From Pusillimonas sp. UBA6240 (GTDB lineage: Bacteria; Pseudomonadota; Gammaproteobacteria; Burkholderiales; Burkholderiaceae_B): 9,142 nucleotides of DNA. The translations under genes and the position numbers were made by a program. Positions within the stretch are counted from its first letter, which is position 1; the number at the start of each line of letters is the position of its first letter. Below are positions 1 to 6,412 of this stretch, one piece after another. Below the pieces are notes generated by a model that was not told where the DNA came from, did not search any database, and saw only the letters and a list, made by a program, of their open reading frames with translations. The stretch is taken from the NCBI GenBank assembly GCA_002441445.1, contig DJWC01000146.1, positions 695 through 9,836 on the forward strand, in the 5' to 3' direction.

Positions 1-59
1 GCGTGCTTCAGGACGTCGGCATGATTGCCGGCGTGAAAAGCGTGTCGGTAGCTGAACAA
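1..59 (-). CDS. rlmJ: RlmJ, 23S rRNA (adenine2030-N6)-methyltransferase, N-terminal fragment
   Basis: Only the first 19 complete codons are in the window; the gene continues past position 1. Reading leftwards from a TTG at 59, the translation is M-FSYRHAFHAGNHADVLKH, which closely matches the start of E. coli RlmJ (YhiR, DUF519) as I remember it, which begins with an LSYRHSFHAGNHADVLKH-like run. RlmJ is an S-adenosylmethionine-dependent enzyme that methylates N6 of A2030 in 23S rRNA. The TTG is chosen because homologues start at this point and because a TGAGG ribosome binding site lies 5 bases upstream; the in-frame codons before it (H-E-A-P) match nothing in the family. The gene follows ugpQ with a gap of only 7 bases, so it is probably co-transcribed. 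The identification rests on a short but very distinctive stretch. Catalytic motifs are outside the window. Confidence 0.87.
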   Translation of the reverse strand, partial: MFSYRHAFHAGNHADVLKH

Positions 60-64
60 GGGCG

Positions 65-69
65 CCTCA
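65..69 (-). promoter_or_regulatory. Ribosome binding site of rlmJ overlapping the ugpQ stop codon
   Basis: On the minus strand the sequence is CCATGAGGCGCCCTTG. The TGAGG motif is followed by 5 bases and then the TTG start of rlmJ. The TGA inside TGAGG is also the ugpQ stop. A ribosome ending ugpQ would therefore stand on the rlmJ initiation region, which suggests translational coupling and could compensate for the weak TTG start. The motif decides the rlmJ start. Confidence 0.65.
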
Positions 70-825
70 TGGAAAATAAGAGGGCGAAATCGACATGATT
101 TCGTCCGTGACGATGGCATTGCTGCCCCAATCCAGCAATTCCCGCGCGCGCCGGGTGTCGTTGACGGTCCAGACCGCCACGGTGTAGCCCGCATCGCGTA
201 TGTCGCGCAGCACGGCGCGGGTGGTGTAGCGATGGTTCAGGTTCAGGCCGATGCAGTCCAGGCGCTGCACCCGCGCGCGCCAGTCGGGCGGCACTTCCTT
301 GGCGATCAGCAGGGCGCGCGGCAGTTCCGGTGCCGCGGCGCGGGCGGCTTCCAGGGCCGTCTCCGAAAAAGAGGACAATAAGGGCGGCAGGTCGGCGCCG
401 GCCCAAAGCCGGCTGGCCAACCTGGCGACTTCTTTGCCGGTTTCGGCTTCCAGGCCGGTGTGGGGCTTGATCTCTATATTGCTGCGTATGCCGTTCGCCA
501 GCGTGTAGCCGGCAATGGAATGCAGCGTGGCTATCGGTTCGCCCGCGTAATCCCGGGAATGCCAGGCGCCGAAATCGATGGCGGACAATTCGGCCAATGT
601 CTTGTCCGCGGCCGCGCCGGCGCCATTGGAAGTGCGGTCCACCGTGTCGTCGTGCAGCAGGATGGCGATGCCGTCCCGGCTGAGCTTTACGTCGTATTCC
701 ATCATCAGGAAGCCGTGCTGCGCGCCCAGGCGCACGGAGGCCAGCGTATTTTCGGGCGCATAGCGGCCGGCGCCGCGATGGGCGATCAGTTTGGGATAGG
801 GCCAGGGTTTTTCCGTCAGGGGCAT
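67..825 (-). CDS. ugpQ: Glycerophosphodiester phosphodiesterase UgpQ
   Basis: This cytoplasmic enzyme hydrolyses glycerophosphodiesters (deacylated phospholipids) to sn-glycerol 3-phosphate and an alcohol. The 252-residue protein is close to the usual length of bacterial UgpQ (about 245-250) and consists of a single GDPD TIM-barrel domain. Visible motifs, numbered from the ATG, are HRG at 16-18, APENT at 23-27, E43-Y-D45, HDDT at 58-61 and NIEIKP at 116-121. H16 and H58 match the catalytic histidines; E43, D45 and E118 match the metal ligands of the family. There is no signal peptide. The N-terminal WPYPKLIAHRG resembles E. coli UgpQ, which favours the ATG at 825. A GTG at 849 would add eight residues; neither start has a good Shine-Dalgarno sequence. 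The ugpBAEC glycerophosphodiester importer is not adjacent; instead rlmJ follows in the same transcript direction. Confidence 0.92.
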   Translation of the reverse strand: MPLTEKPWPYPKLIAHRGAGRYAPENTLASVRLGAQHGFLMMEYDVKLSRDGIAILLHDDTVDRTSNGAGAAADKTLAELSAIDFGAWHSRDYAGEPIATLHSIAGYTLANGIRSNIEIKPHTGLEAETGKEVARLASRLWAGADLPPLLSSFSETALEAARAAAPELPRALLIAKEVPPDWRARVQRLDCIGLNLNHRYTTRAVLRDIRDAGYTVAVWTVNDTRRARELLDWGSNAIVTDEIMSISPSYFP

Positions 826-869
826 GTCAAGGAGTTCGCTATAGATCACAGGGCCTGCGTTGCGGCCAT

Positions 870-875
870 TTTATA
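870..875 (-). promoter_or_regulatory. Candidate -10 element for the ugpQ-rlmJ unit
   Basis: The minus strand reads GGCTATAAAATGG, giving a TATAAA hexamer 44 bases before the ugpQ ATG. It is the only AT-rich hexamer in a GC-rich stretch. No TTGACA-like -35 box is found at 16-18 bases, so this is a weak call resting on one hexamer and its position. Confidence 0.25.
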
Positions 876-1000
876 GCCTGGCGCCGCGGGCGGGCCGCGC
901 CGGGGCGGACGGCCCCGCGCGAAACCGGCGCGCCTCTGGTGGTAAACTCGCTAAAATTTCATGTTCCGCCGTGGTATTTATTATTCTTGGCGATGCGTGT

Positions 1001-1094
1001 CGCCCCCTTTTTGCCGCCGGGCCGCCCCAAGGCAAAATGCGCCCCCTCGGGGGGCAGCAAGCCGCGAGGCGCAGCGTGGGGGTATTTTTATTTT
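1001..1094 (+). repeat. GC-rich palindromic intergenic repeat (REP-like) with terminator-like end
   Basis: The element begins with CCCCC (1003-1007) and ends with GGGGG (1078-1082), which can pair as an outer stem. Inside are a 7-base perfect stem TTTTGCC (1009-1015) / GGCAAAA (1031-1037), a 6-base stem GCCCCC (1041-1046) / GGGGGC (1050-1055) with loop TCG, and a small GCC/GGC stem at 1061-1070. The closing GGGGG is followed by TATTTTTATTTT (1083-1094), which would be a U-rich tract in a plus-strand RNA. From memory, GCCCCCTCGGGGGGCAGC followed by GTGGGGG recurs between genes in Bordetella, Achromobacter and Comamonadaceae genomes. No second copy is seen in this window, so the repeat call relies on that recollection. 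It may act as an intrinsic terminator or mRNA-end structure in the ppiD leader. Confidence 0.62.
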
Positions 1095-1158
1095 GCCGGA
1101 ATTCTTTGATGCAATCGTCGCGCACCCGTCCAATGGGTGGCGTGTCAGTAGGTGATTA

Positions 1159-3126
1159 ATGTTCGATTTCATACGCACGCATCAACGCTTGATGCAACTG
1201 ATTCTGTTGCTGCTCATACTGCCGTCCTTCGTATTGATAGGCGTCAGCGGCTACACCAACTATGTTTCCGGCGATCACGACCTGGTTAAGGTGGGCAAGT
1301 CCGCGATCACGCAACAGGAATTCGACCAGGCGCGGCGCAATCAGCTGGAACAGGCCCAGCGCAGCTCGCAGGGCGGGTTCGACCCGGCCATGCTCGACAA
1401 CCCGGCGGTGCGCAGCGCCTTGCTGGAATCGCTGATCGACCGGCGCGTGCTCATCGATGTCGCCAGCAAGGAACGCTTCAGCGTATCGGATGCGGTGCTG
1501 CGGCAGACTATTGCGTCCATGCCTCAATTGCAGGTGGATGGCAAGTTTTCGGCGGAACGCTACAACCAGGCGCTGGCTTCCGCCGGCCTGACGACGCGCG
1601 ATTTCGAGCAAGGGCAGCGCGCGGAACTGGCGCTGGATCGTGTGCTCGGGCCGGTGGCGCTGACCGCCAGCGTGCCGTCCGCGGTGGTCGCCCAGCTCGA
1701 AACCGCTTTGACCGAACAGCGTACGGTGCGCCTGCTGGCTTTCCCCGCCACGGATTACGAAAAAGACGTGCAGATCAGCGACGCCGATATCCAGGCCTGG
1801 TACGACAAGAACAAGCAAAGCCTGGAGCTGCCGGAGCAGGTCGGCGCCCAATATCTGCTGCTCAATGAAGCGGCGGCCATGGACAACCTGCCGGCGGTCA
1901 GCGAAGACGAACTGAAGAAATATTACGAGCAGAACAAGGCCCGCTATGTGCAGCCGGCGCGCGTCAATGTCAGCCATATCCAGATAAACGTGCCGGCCGG
2001 AGCCAGCGACGCGCAGCGCAAGCAGGCCCATGACAAGGCGCAGGAAGTCGCCGCCAAGGCGCAGGCCGACAAGGCTGCTTTCGCCGAACTCGCCAAGCAG
2101 GAATCCCAGGATGCCGGCACCGCCAAGGACGGCGGCAAGCTCGGCTGGATCACCAAGGGCTCATGGCCGGCGAATCTCGAGCAGGCGGTTTTCGCCCTGG
2201 GCCAGGGCGATGTGTCCGGCGTCGTGGAAGGCCCCGGCGGCTATCATATATTCCATGCCAACGAGGTGCAGCCCGAGCGCGGTGAAACGTTCGAGCAGGC
2301 CAGGGCCAAGGTGGAAGCCGAAGTGCGCCGGCAGTTGGGCGCCGACCGCTACGCCGATATGGCGACCAAGCTCACCAGCCTGGTGTACGACAATCCGGGC
2401 AGCCTGGAGCCGGCAGCCCAGGCGCTGGGCCTGAAAATAAAAACCGCCAGCGGCATCGCGCGCGATCGCCTGCTTCCTTCCGAAGAGGTCCAGGGGCCAG
2501 CCGCCTCGGCCAGCGAAGATGCCGGCTTGCTGGATGACGCCCGTGTGCGCCGCGCGCTCTTCACACCGCAAGTCCTGAAAGACAAACAGAATTCGGGCGT
2601 CATAGAAATTACGCCCGACACGATGATGGTCGTCCGCGTGGATACCGTCACGCCGGCGCATGTGCCCGAACTGGCGCAGGTCAGGGACTATATACGCGGG
2701 CAGCTGAAGACCGAGAAAGCGCTGGCCGCGGCCGAAAAGGCGGGCAGCGAGGCGCTGGCCGGCTTCCAGAAGGAAGCGCCCGACCAGGTTCCGGAAAAAT
2801 TCGGCAGCCCGCTGCACATCAGCCGCATCGACCCCCAAGGCGTGGCCAAGCCGGTGGCGGACGCCGCCTTTGCGGCGTCCACGGCATCGCTGCCGCAGTA
2901 CGTAGGCATAAAAGGGCCGCAGGGCTATGTGGTGGTGCGCGTCGAAGGCGCCAAGGCAGGCGAAGCCGGCAATCCTATGCTGGCTTCTTTGCCCATGGAA
3001 TTGAGCCAGGCCTGGGGCAGGGCGGAAGAACAGGCCGTGCTCAAGGAAATGCGCGCCCAGGCGCAAGTGAAGATACTGCCCGAGGCCGAACAGGCCTTGT
3101 CCGGCGAAACCGAAGCGCGGAATTGA
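1159..3126 (+). CDS. ppiD: PpiD-like membrane-anchored periplasmic peptidyl-prolyl isomerase/chaperone
   Basis: PpiD is held in the inner membrane by one N-terminal helix and helps newly exported proteins fold as they leave the Sec translocon. The 655-residue protein has the expected plan. Residues 1-11 are a short cytoplasmic start (MFDFIRTHQR), and 12-33 are a transmembrane helix. Residues about 38-165 form a SurA_N-like chaperone segment. About 268-370 form a parvulin (PpiC/rotamase) domain with VSHIQI, GGKLGWITKGSWPANLEQAVF and GGYHIFHANEV. Residues 371-655 form a mixed helical and second rotamase-like tail with PQGYVVVRVE at 587-596. The length is near that of family members (about 620-660). 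The ATG at 1159 has AGGTG 4 bases upstream. In E. coli the isomerase activity of PpiD is weak or absent, so chaperone function is the safer claim. Ten of its 23 isoleucines use AUA, which is surprising at this GC content. A repeat with terminator features lies upstream. Confidence 0.93.
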   Translation: MFDFIRTHQRLMQLILLLLILPSFVLIGVSGYTNYVSGDHDLVKVGKSAITQQEFDQARRNQLEQAQRSSQGGFDPAMLDNPAVRSALLESLIDRRVLIDVASKERFSVSDAVLRQTIASMPQLQVDGKFSAERYNQALASAGLTTRDFEQGQRAELALDRVLGPVALTASVPSAVVAQLETALTEQRTVRLLAFPATDYEKDVQISDADIQAWYDKNKQSLELPEQVGAQYLLLNEAAAMDNLPAVSEDELKKYYEQNKARYVQPARVNVSHIQINVPAGASDAQRKQAHDKAQEVAAKAQADKAAFAELAKQESQDAGTAKDGGKLGWITKGSWPANLEQAVFALGQGDVSGVVEGPGGYHIFHANEVQPERGETFEQARAKVEAEVRRQLGADRYADMATKLTSLVYDNPGSLEPAAQALGLKIKTASGIARDRLLPSEEVQGPAASASEDAGLLDDARVRRALFTPQVLKDKQNSGVIEITPDTMMVVRVDTVTPAHVPELAQVRDYIRGQLKTEKALAAAEKAGSEALAGFQKEAPDQVPEKFGSPLHISRIDPQGVAKPVADAAFAASTASLPQYVGIKGPQGYVVVRVEGAKAGEAGNPMLASLPMELSQAWGRAEEQAVLKEMRAQAQVKILPEAEQALSGETEARN

Positions 3127-3131
3127 CGGGC

Positions 3132-3148
3132 GGCGGGATTATCCCGCC
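3132..3148. terminator. Stem-loop between convergent ppiD and tesA
   Basis: GGCGGGA (3132-3138) and TCCCGCC (3142-3148) form a perfect 7-base stem around TTA, beginning 5 bases after the ppiD stop. The stem can form in RNA from either strand, which suits a shared terminator for two converging genes. No run of T follows on either side, so it could instead protect the mRNA 3' end or act with Rho. Confidence 0.45.
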
Positions 3149-3190
3149 CGGCGCTCCGCCAAGGATTTGACGCGCGCGGCAGGATAGCCG

Positions 3191-3853
3191 CTACGGCCGC
3201 CGGGGCTGGCCCGCCTTCAGCATGGGCTCAAGGTGGCGCCAGACATTCTCTTCGATGCGCGCCTGGGCGGATTCATTGGGATGTATGCCATCGGACTGGA
3301 ACATGGCCTTGTCGGTGGCGATGCCTTCCAGCAGGAAGGGCGCGAGGCCGCTGCCGTGCTTTTCGGCGACTTCGGCGAACAGGGCCTGGAATTGCTCGGC
3401 ATATTTGCGGCCGTAATTCGGCGGGATCTGCATGCCTATCAGCAGGACGCGCGCCCCCGCCTGCTGCGACATCTCCACCATGCGCGCCAGATTGTCCCGC
3501 GTCATTTGCAAGGACAACCCCCGCAAGGCGTCGTTGCTGCCCAGTTCCAGAATGACGATGTCGGGCTTGTAGCGCTCCAGGGCCGCCGGCAGACGCGCCA
3601 CGCCGCCGCTGGTCGTATCCCCGCTGATGCTGCTGTTGTGTATCTGGTAATCTAGGCCTTGGGCCTGCAGGCGGCGCGACAGCAGTTCGACCCAGCCCGA
3701 GCCGCGCTGCAGGCCGTATTCAGCCGACAGGCTGTCGCCTACGACCAGTATTGCGCGCCCGGGCTCCGCGCCCTGCGCCGCCGCGCGGGCCGGGCCGCCC
3801 ATCGCAATAGCCAGGCAGAATGCAATCAAGGTAAAACACCGGCGTATCCACAT
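3191..3853 (-). CDS. tesA: TesA-type periplasmic SGNH/GDSL esterase (acyl-CoA thioesterase I / lysophospholipase L1 family)
   Basis: The enzyme hydrolyses acyl esters and thioesters, including lysophospholipids, in the periplasm. The 220-residue precursor starts with a signal peptide (MWIRRC, hydrophobic core about 7-19, likely cleavage near residues 24-26 after an Ala-rich stretch). SGNH blocks are all present: GDSLSAEYGL at 39-48 with nucleophile S41, SISGDT with oxyanion G78, GSND with N107, and SDGIHPN with D188 and H191 completing the triad. NYGRKY and the spacing of blocks match E. coli TesA. The frame stays open far upstream, but the ATG at 3853 is chosen because it is directly followed by the signal peptide; an ATG 18 bases further upstream would add MGWIFF. 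The start codon overlaps the ybbA start on the other strand, so the promoter must lie inside ybbA. The ppiD gene converges from the other side. Confidence 0.93.
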   Translation of the reverse strand: MWIRRCFTLIAFCLAIAMGGPARAAAQGAEPGRAILVVGDSLSAEYGLQRGSGWVELLSRRLQAQGLDYQIHNSSISGDTTSGGVARLPAALERYKPDIVILELGSNDALRGLSLQMTRDNLARMVEMSQQAGARVLLIGMQIPPNYGRKYAEQFQALFAEVAEKHGSGLAPFLLEGIATDKAMFQSDGIHPNESAQARIEENVWRHLEPMLKAGQPRRP

Positions 3854-4553
3854 GAAAAAAATCCATCCCATTGAAGTCAGGCAGTTGTGCCAGACGGTTC
3901 CCGATGCGTCGGGGCCTCTGACCATTTTAGACAATGTCAGTTTTACCGTAGAAGAAGGTCGGGCCCTGGCCATCACCGGCAGTTCGGGGTCGGGCAAGTC
4001 CACGCTGCTGGGCCTGCTGGCCGGCCTGGACGTGCCGACCTCGGGGCAGGTCATCCTGCTGGGCCATGACCTGTTTTCGCTGGATGAAGAGGCGCGCGCG
4101 GCCTTGCGGGCCAAGTATGTGGGTTTTGTATTCCAGTCGTTCCAGCTCTTGCCCAACCTGACGGCGCTGGAAAATGTGATGCTGCCGCTGGAACTGGCCG
4201 GCAAGCCCGCGCGGGAGCCGGCCGTGGCCATGCTGCAGCGCGTCGGGCTGGGCGAACGCCTGCACCATTATCCCCGGACGCTGTCGGGGGGCGAGCAGCA
4301 GCGCGTATCGCTGGCGCGCGCCTTCGTCGTCAAGCCCAGGCTATTGTTCGCCGACGAGCCCACCGGCAGCCTGGACACCCAGAACGGCGCCCGCATCATA
4401 GAGCTGATGTTCGAGATGCACAAAGAGCAGAACACCACCCTGGTCCTGGTGACGCACGACGCGCAGCTGGCGGCCTTGTGCCAGGATGAACTGCGGCTGC
4501 AAGGCGGACGCGTGGTCGCTCCGGCGCCGGCGCGGGCGATGGCGGCGGGATGA
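3852..4553 (+). CDS. ybbA: ABC transporter ATPase, LolD/MacB/YbbA family
   Basis: This is a 233-residue cytoplasmic nucleotide-binding subunit of the type that drives FtsX-like permeases in lipoprotein or lipid extrusion. Motifs are complete: Walker A GSSGSGKST at 43-51, Q-loop Q95 within FVFQSFQLLPNLTALENV, signature LSGGEQQ at 144-150, Walker B LLFADEP at 164-170 with E169, D-loop SLD at 173-175 and H-loop H202. The FQSFQLLPNLTALENVMLPLEL stretch (94 onwards) is typical of LolD/YbbA ATPases. It is divergent from tesA, the same pairing as in E. coli, which supports the YbbA name. No clear Shine-Dalgarno precedes the ATG; the only purine run, AAGG, is over 20 bases upstream. In E. coli the permease gene ybbP follows, but here the next gene is the convergent dctM, so the permease partner is elsewhere or absent. 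Confidence 0.9.
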   Translation: MKKIHPIEVRQLCQTVPDASGPLTILDNVSFTVEEGRALAITGSSGSGKSTLLGLLAGLDVPTSGQVILLGHDLFSLDEEARAALRAKYVGFVFQSFQLLPNLTALENVMLPLELAGKPAREPAVAMLQRVGLGERLHHYPRTLSGGEQQRVSLARAFVVKPRLLFADEPTGSLDTQNGARIIELMFEMHKEQNTTLVLVTHDAQLAALCQDELRLQGGRVVAPAPARAMAAG

Positions 4554-4608
4554 TAGCGGCGGTGCGACGGCAACAGGCGACCGGGGCCGGGCGCCGCTGC
4601 CGCCGCTA
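4554..4608. terminator. Long stem-loop between convergent ybbA and dctM
   Basis: TAGCGGCGG (4554-4562) and CCGCCGCTA (4600-4608) are perfect 9-base inverted repeats that border the 37-base GC-rich centre between the two genes. The right arm contains the dctM stop codon, and the left arm begins directly after the ybbA stop. A smaller GGCG/CGCC stem can form inside. There is no T tract on either side, so terminator function is inferred from position and symmetry only. Confidence 0.35.
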
Positions 4609-5907
4609 CATCTTCATGTTGCGCGGCAGCCAGGTGGCGATTTCCGGCACGGCGTAGATGATCAGCACGGCGGCGATCATCAGCAGGAACATGGGCAGCG
4701 ACACGCGCGCCAGATAGGGCAGCTCTTTCCGTGTCATGCCGGCCAGCACGAAGAGATTGAAGCCCACGGGCGGCGTAATCTGCGCCATTTCAATGACGAG
4801 CACCAGGAAGATGCCGAACCAGATCAAATCTATGCCAGCGGCGTTGATGGTGGGCAGCAGCACGCCCATGGTCAGCACGACGATGGAAATACCGTCCAGG
4901 AAGCAGCCGAGCACGATGTAGAACACCATCAGCGCCAGGATGAGGCCGAACTGCGAAAGGCCCAGCGTGCCTATCCATTCGGCCAGGGCGCGCGGCAGGC
5001 CGATATAGCCCATGGACAGCGTCAGGAACTGCGCGCCGGCCAGGATGAGGGCGATCATGCAGTACAGCCGCGTCGCGCCCATGAGCGAGTCCTTGAAGAC
5101 CGGCCAGCTGAGCGAACCCTGCACCGCCGAGAGGATGAGCGCGCCGATCACGCCGACGGCGGCGGCTTCCGTGGCCGTCGCGAAACCGGTGTAGATGGTT
5201 CCCAGCACGATGGCGATTAGTATGACGACCGGAATCAGGTGCCGCGACCGGTGGATTTTTTGGGCGAAGCCCAGGCGCTCGTCGGCCTGCGGGATCCGGC
5301 CCGGATGCAGCAGGGCCCAGATCGCGATATAGCCCATGAACAGGCCGGCCAGCATCAGGCCCGGCAGGATGCCGGCAATGAACAGCTTGGAAATGGAGGT
5401 ATCGGCCGCCACGCCATAGACGATCATGATGATGGAGGGCGGTATGAGCAGCCCCAGCGTGCCGGCCCCCGCCAGGGTGCCGATGATCTGATCCTGCGGA
5501 TAGCCGCGGCGGCTGAGCTCCGGAATGGTCATCTTGCCTATGGTCGCGCAGGTGGCGGCGGACGAACCCGATACCGCGGCGAAGATGGCGCAGCCCACGA
5601 CATTGGTGTGCAGCAGCCGCCCCGGTATGCGGTCCAGCCAGGGCGCCAGGCCCTTGAAGAGATCCTGCGATAGGCGGGAGCGGAACAGTATCTCGCCCAT
5701 CCAGAGAAACAGCGGCAGGGCGGTCAGCGTCCAGCTCGAGGCGGCGCCCCAGATGGTGATGGCCATGGCGTCGCCGGCCGGCCTGCTGGAAAAAAGCTCC
5801 ATGCCCAGCCAGGCGGTGCCCGCCAGAGTCAGGCCCACCCATACGCCGCAGGCCAGGAAGCCGAAGATCGACAGGACGAGTATCGTAATGACCAGGGCTT
5901 CATTCAT
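4606..5907 (-). CDS. dctM: TRAP transporter large permease subunit (DctM family)
   Basis: This integral inner-membrane protein is the transport channel subunit of a tripartite ATP-independent periplasmic system, which imports organic acids with sodium or protons. The 433-residue length is normal (about 425-435). It has around 12 hydrophobic segments spread from residue 5 to 420. DctM-type conserved stretches are present: SGSSAATCATIGKM at 113-126, AGAGTLGLLIPPSI at 146-159, GFATATEAAAVGV at 241-253, LDGISIVVLTMG at 337-348 and EMAQITPPVGFN at 373-384. The ATG overlaps the last 8 bases of dctQ (ATGAATGA), with GGAAGAG about 8 bases upstream inside dctQ, which points to translational coupling. 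It is the last gene of dctPQM and ends against convergent ybbA. The substrate cannot be told from the permease. Confidence 0.94.
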   Translation of the reverse strand: MNEALVITILVLSIFGFLACGVWVGLTLAGTAWLGMELFSSRPAGDAMAITIWGAASSWTLTALPLFLWMGEILFRSRLSQDLFKGLAPWLDRIPGRLLHTNVVGCAIFAAVSGSSAATCATIGKMTIPELSRRGYPQDQIIGTLAGAGTLGLLIPPSIIMIVYGVAADTSISKLFIAGILPGLMLAGLFMGYIAIWALLHPGRIPQADERLGFAQKIHRSRHLIPVVILIAIVLGTIYTGFATATEAAAVGVIGALILSAVQGSLSWPVFKDSLMGATRLYCMIALILAGAQFLTLSMGYIGLPRALAEWIGTLGLSQFGLILALMVFYIVLGCFLDGISIVVLTMGVLLPTINAAGIDLIWFGIFLVLVIEMAQITPPVGFNLFVLAGMTRKELPYLARVSLPMFLLMIAAVLIIYAVPEIATWLPRNMKM

Positions 5908-6412
5908 AGTGCGTCTCTTCCGCCTGCGCGGCTTCGGGTATGCCTTTGAAGCGGCGGACGGTCTCGTCCATGACGGCGATGAAGAAAATCAAGGCGCCCA
6001 GGGCCATGGCCAGTTGCGGGATCCAGAGCGGCGTGGCGTCGTCGCTGGTGGAGATATCGTTGTAAGCGTGGGAGTCCAGCACCAGCTTGCCGCTGAACCA
6101 GCACAGGTTGGCGGCGATGGCGCAAGCCACCAGCAGGGCGAAGATGTCGAGCCGCAAGCGCCCTTTGGACGGCAGGGCGGCAAGCAGCAGGGTCACGCGT
6201 ATGTGTTCCCCTTTTTTGAAGGTGTGCGCCAGGGCCAGAAAGCCGGCGGCGGCCATGGAATACCCGGCGTAGGCGTCCAGACCGCCGATGTGCACGCCCA
6301 GCTGGCGGGTGGCGATGGACAGCGTCACGGCCACCAGCACGCCCACGGTGAATACGCCCGCCAAGGCGCCGGACACCGTGTACAGGGCATCGAGGAAGCG
6401 GCGCAGGCTCAA
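5900..6412 (-). CDS. dctQ: TRAP transporter small permease subunit (DctQ family), TTG start
   Basis: DctQ forms the small membrane subunit that pairs with DctM. The 170-residue protein has four hydrophobic helices, at about residues 14-34, 48-62, 88-108 and 129-148, with charged ends, which is the standard plan for the family. The charged GEHIRVTLL stretch at about 68-76 is typical. The start is TTG at 6412, overlapping the dctP stop by four bases (TTGA). It gives M-SLRRFLDALYTVSGAL, a normal DctQ beginning. No ATG occurs near this end and the next candidate, a GTG at codon 13, would cut into the first helix. Only a weak GGGCAAG lies upstream, so initiation probably depends on translation of dctP. 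Confidence 0.9.
   Translation of the reverse strand: MSLRRFLDALYTVSGALAGVFTVGVLVAVTLSIATRQLGVHIGGLDAYAGYSMAAAGFLALAHTFKKGEHIRVTLLLAALPSKGRLRLDIFALLVACAIAANLCWFSGKLVLDSHAYNDISTSDDATPLWIPQLAMALGALIFFIAVMDETVRRFKGIPEAAQAEETHYE

Larger units (their letters stand above)
826..1158. other. Non-coding region between divergent ugpQ and ppiD
   Basis: This 333-base gap separates the ugpQ and ppiD starts. It contains the candidate ugpQ -10 element, an AT-richer stretch at about 941-990 (TAAAAT at 952-957, TATTAT at 979-984), and the palindromic repeat at 1001-1094. A short inverted pair, ACCC and GGGT around GTCCAAT, lies at about 1124-1138. The ppiD ribosome binding site AGGTG is at 1150-1154. Several frames stay open here, but they run through the repeat, lack ribosome binding sites and resemble no family, so I call no gene. 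No confident ppiD promoter could be placed. Confidence 0.6.

Noticed and set aside
3..98. Plus-strand open frame running in from the window edge and ending at 98
   Set aside because: It is antisense to the rlmJ start and the ugpQ end, resembles no family, and the minus-strand rlmJ match is much stronger.
860..1159. Open frames on both strands across the ugpQ-ppiD gap
   Set aside because: They run through the palindromic repeat, have no ribosome binding site, and their products are Arg/Pro/Gly-rich without family resemblance.
1156..3066. Long minus-strand open frames opposite ppiD (about 291 and 301 codons)
   Set aside because: These are antisense reading frames of a GC-rich gene; their His/Arg/Gly-rich products look like shadows and ppiD itself is certain.
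3854..4231. In-frame upstream extension of tesA across ybbA
   Set aside because: It is antisense to the ATPase and would place the tesA signal peptide in the middle of the protein.
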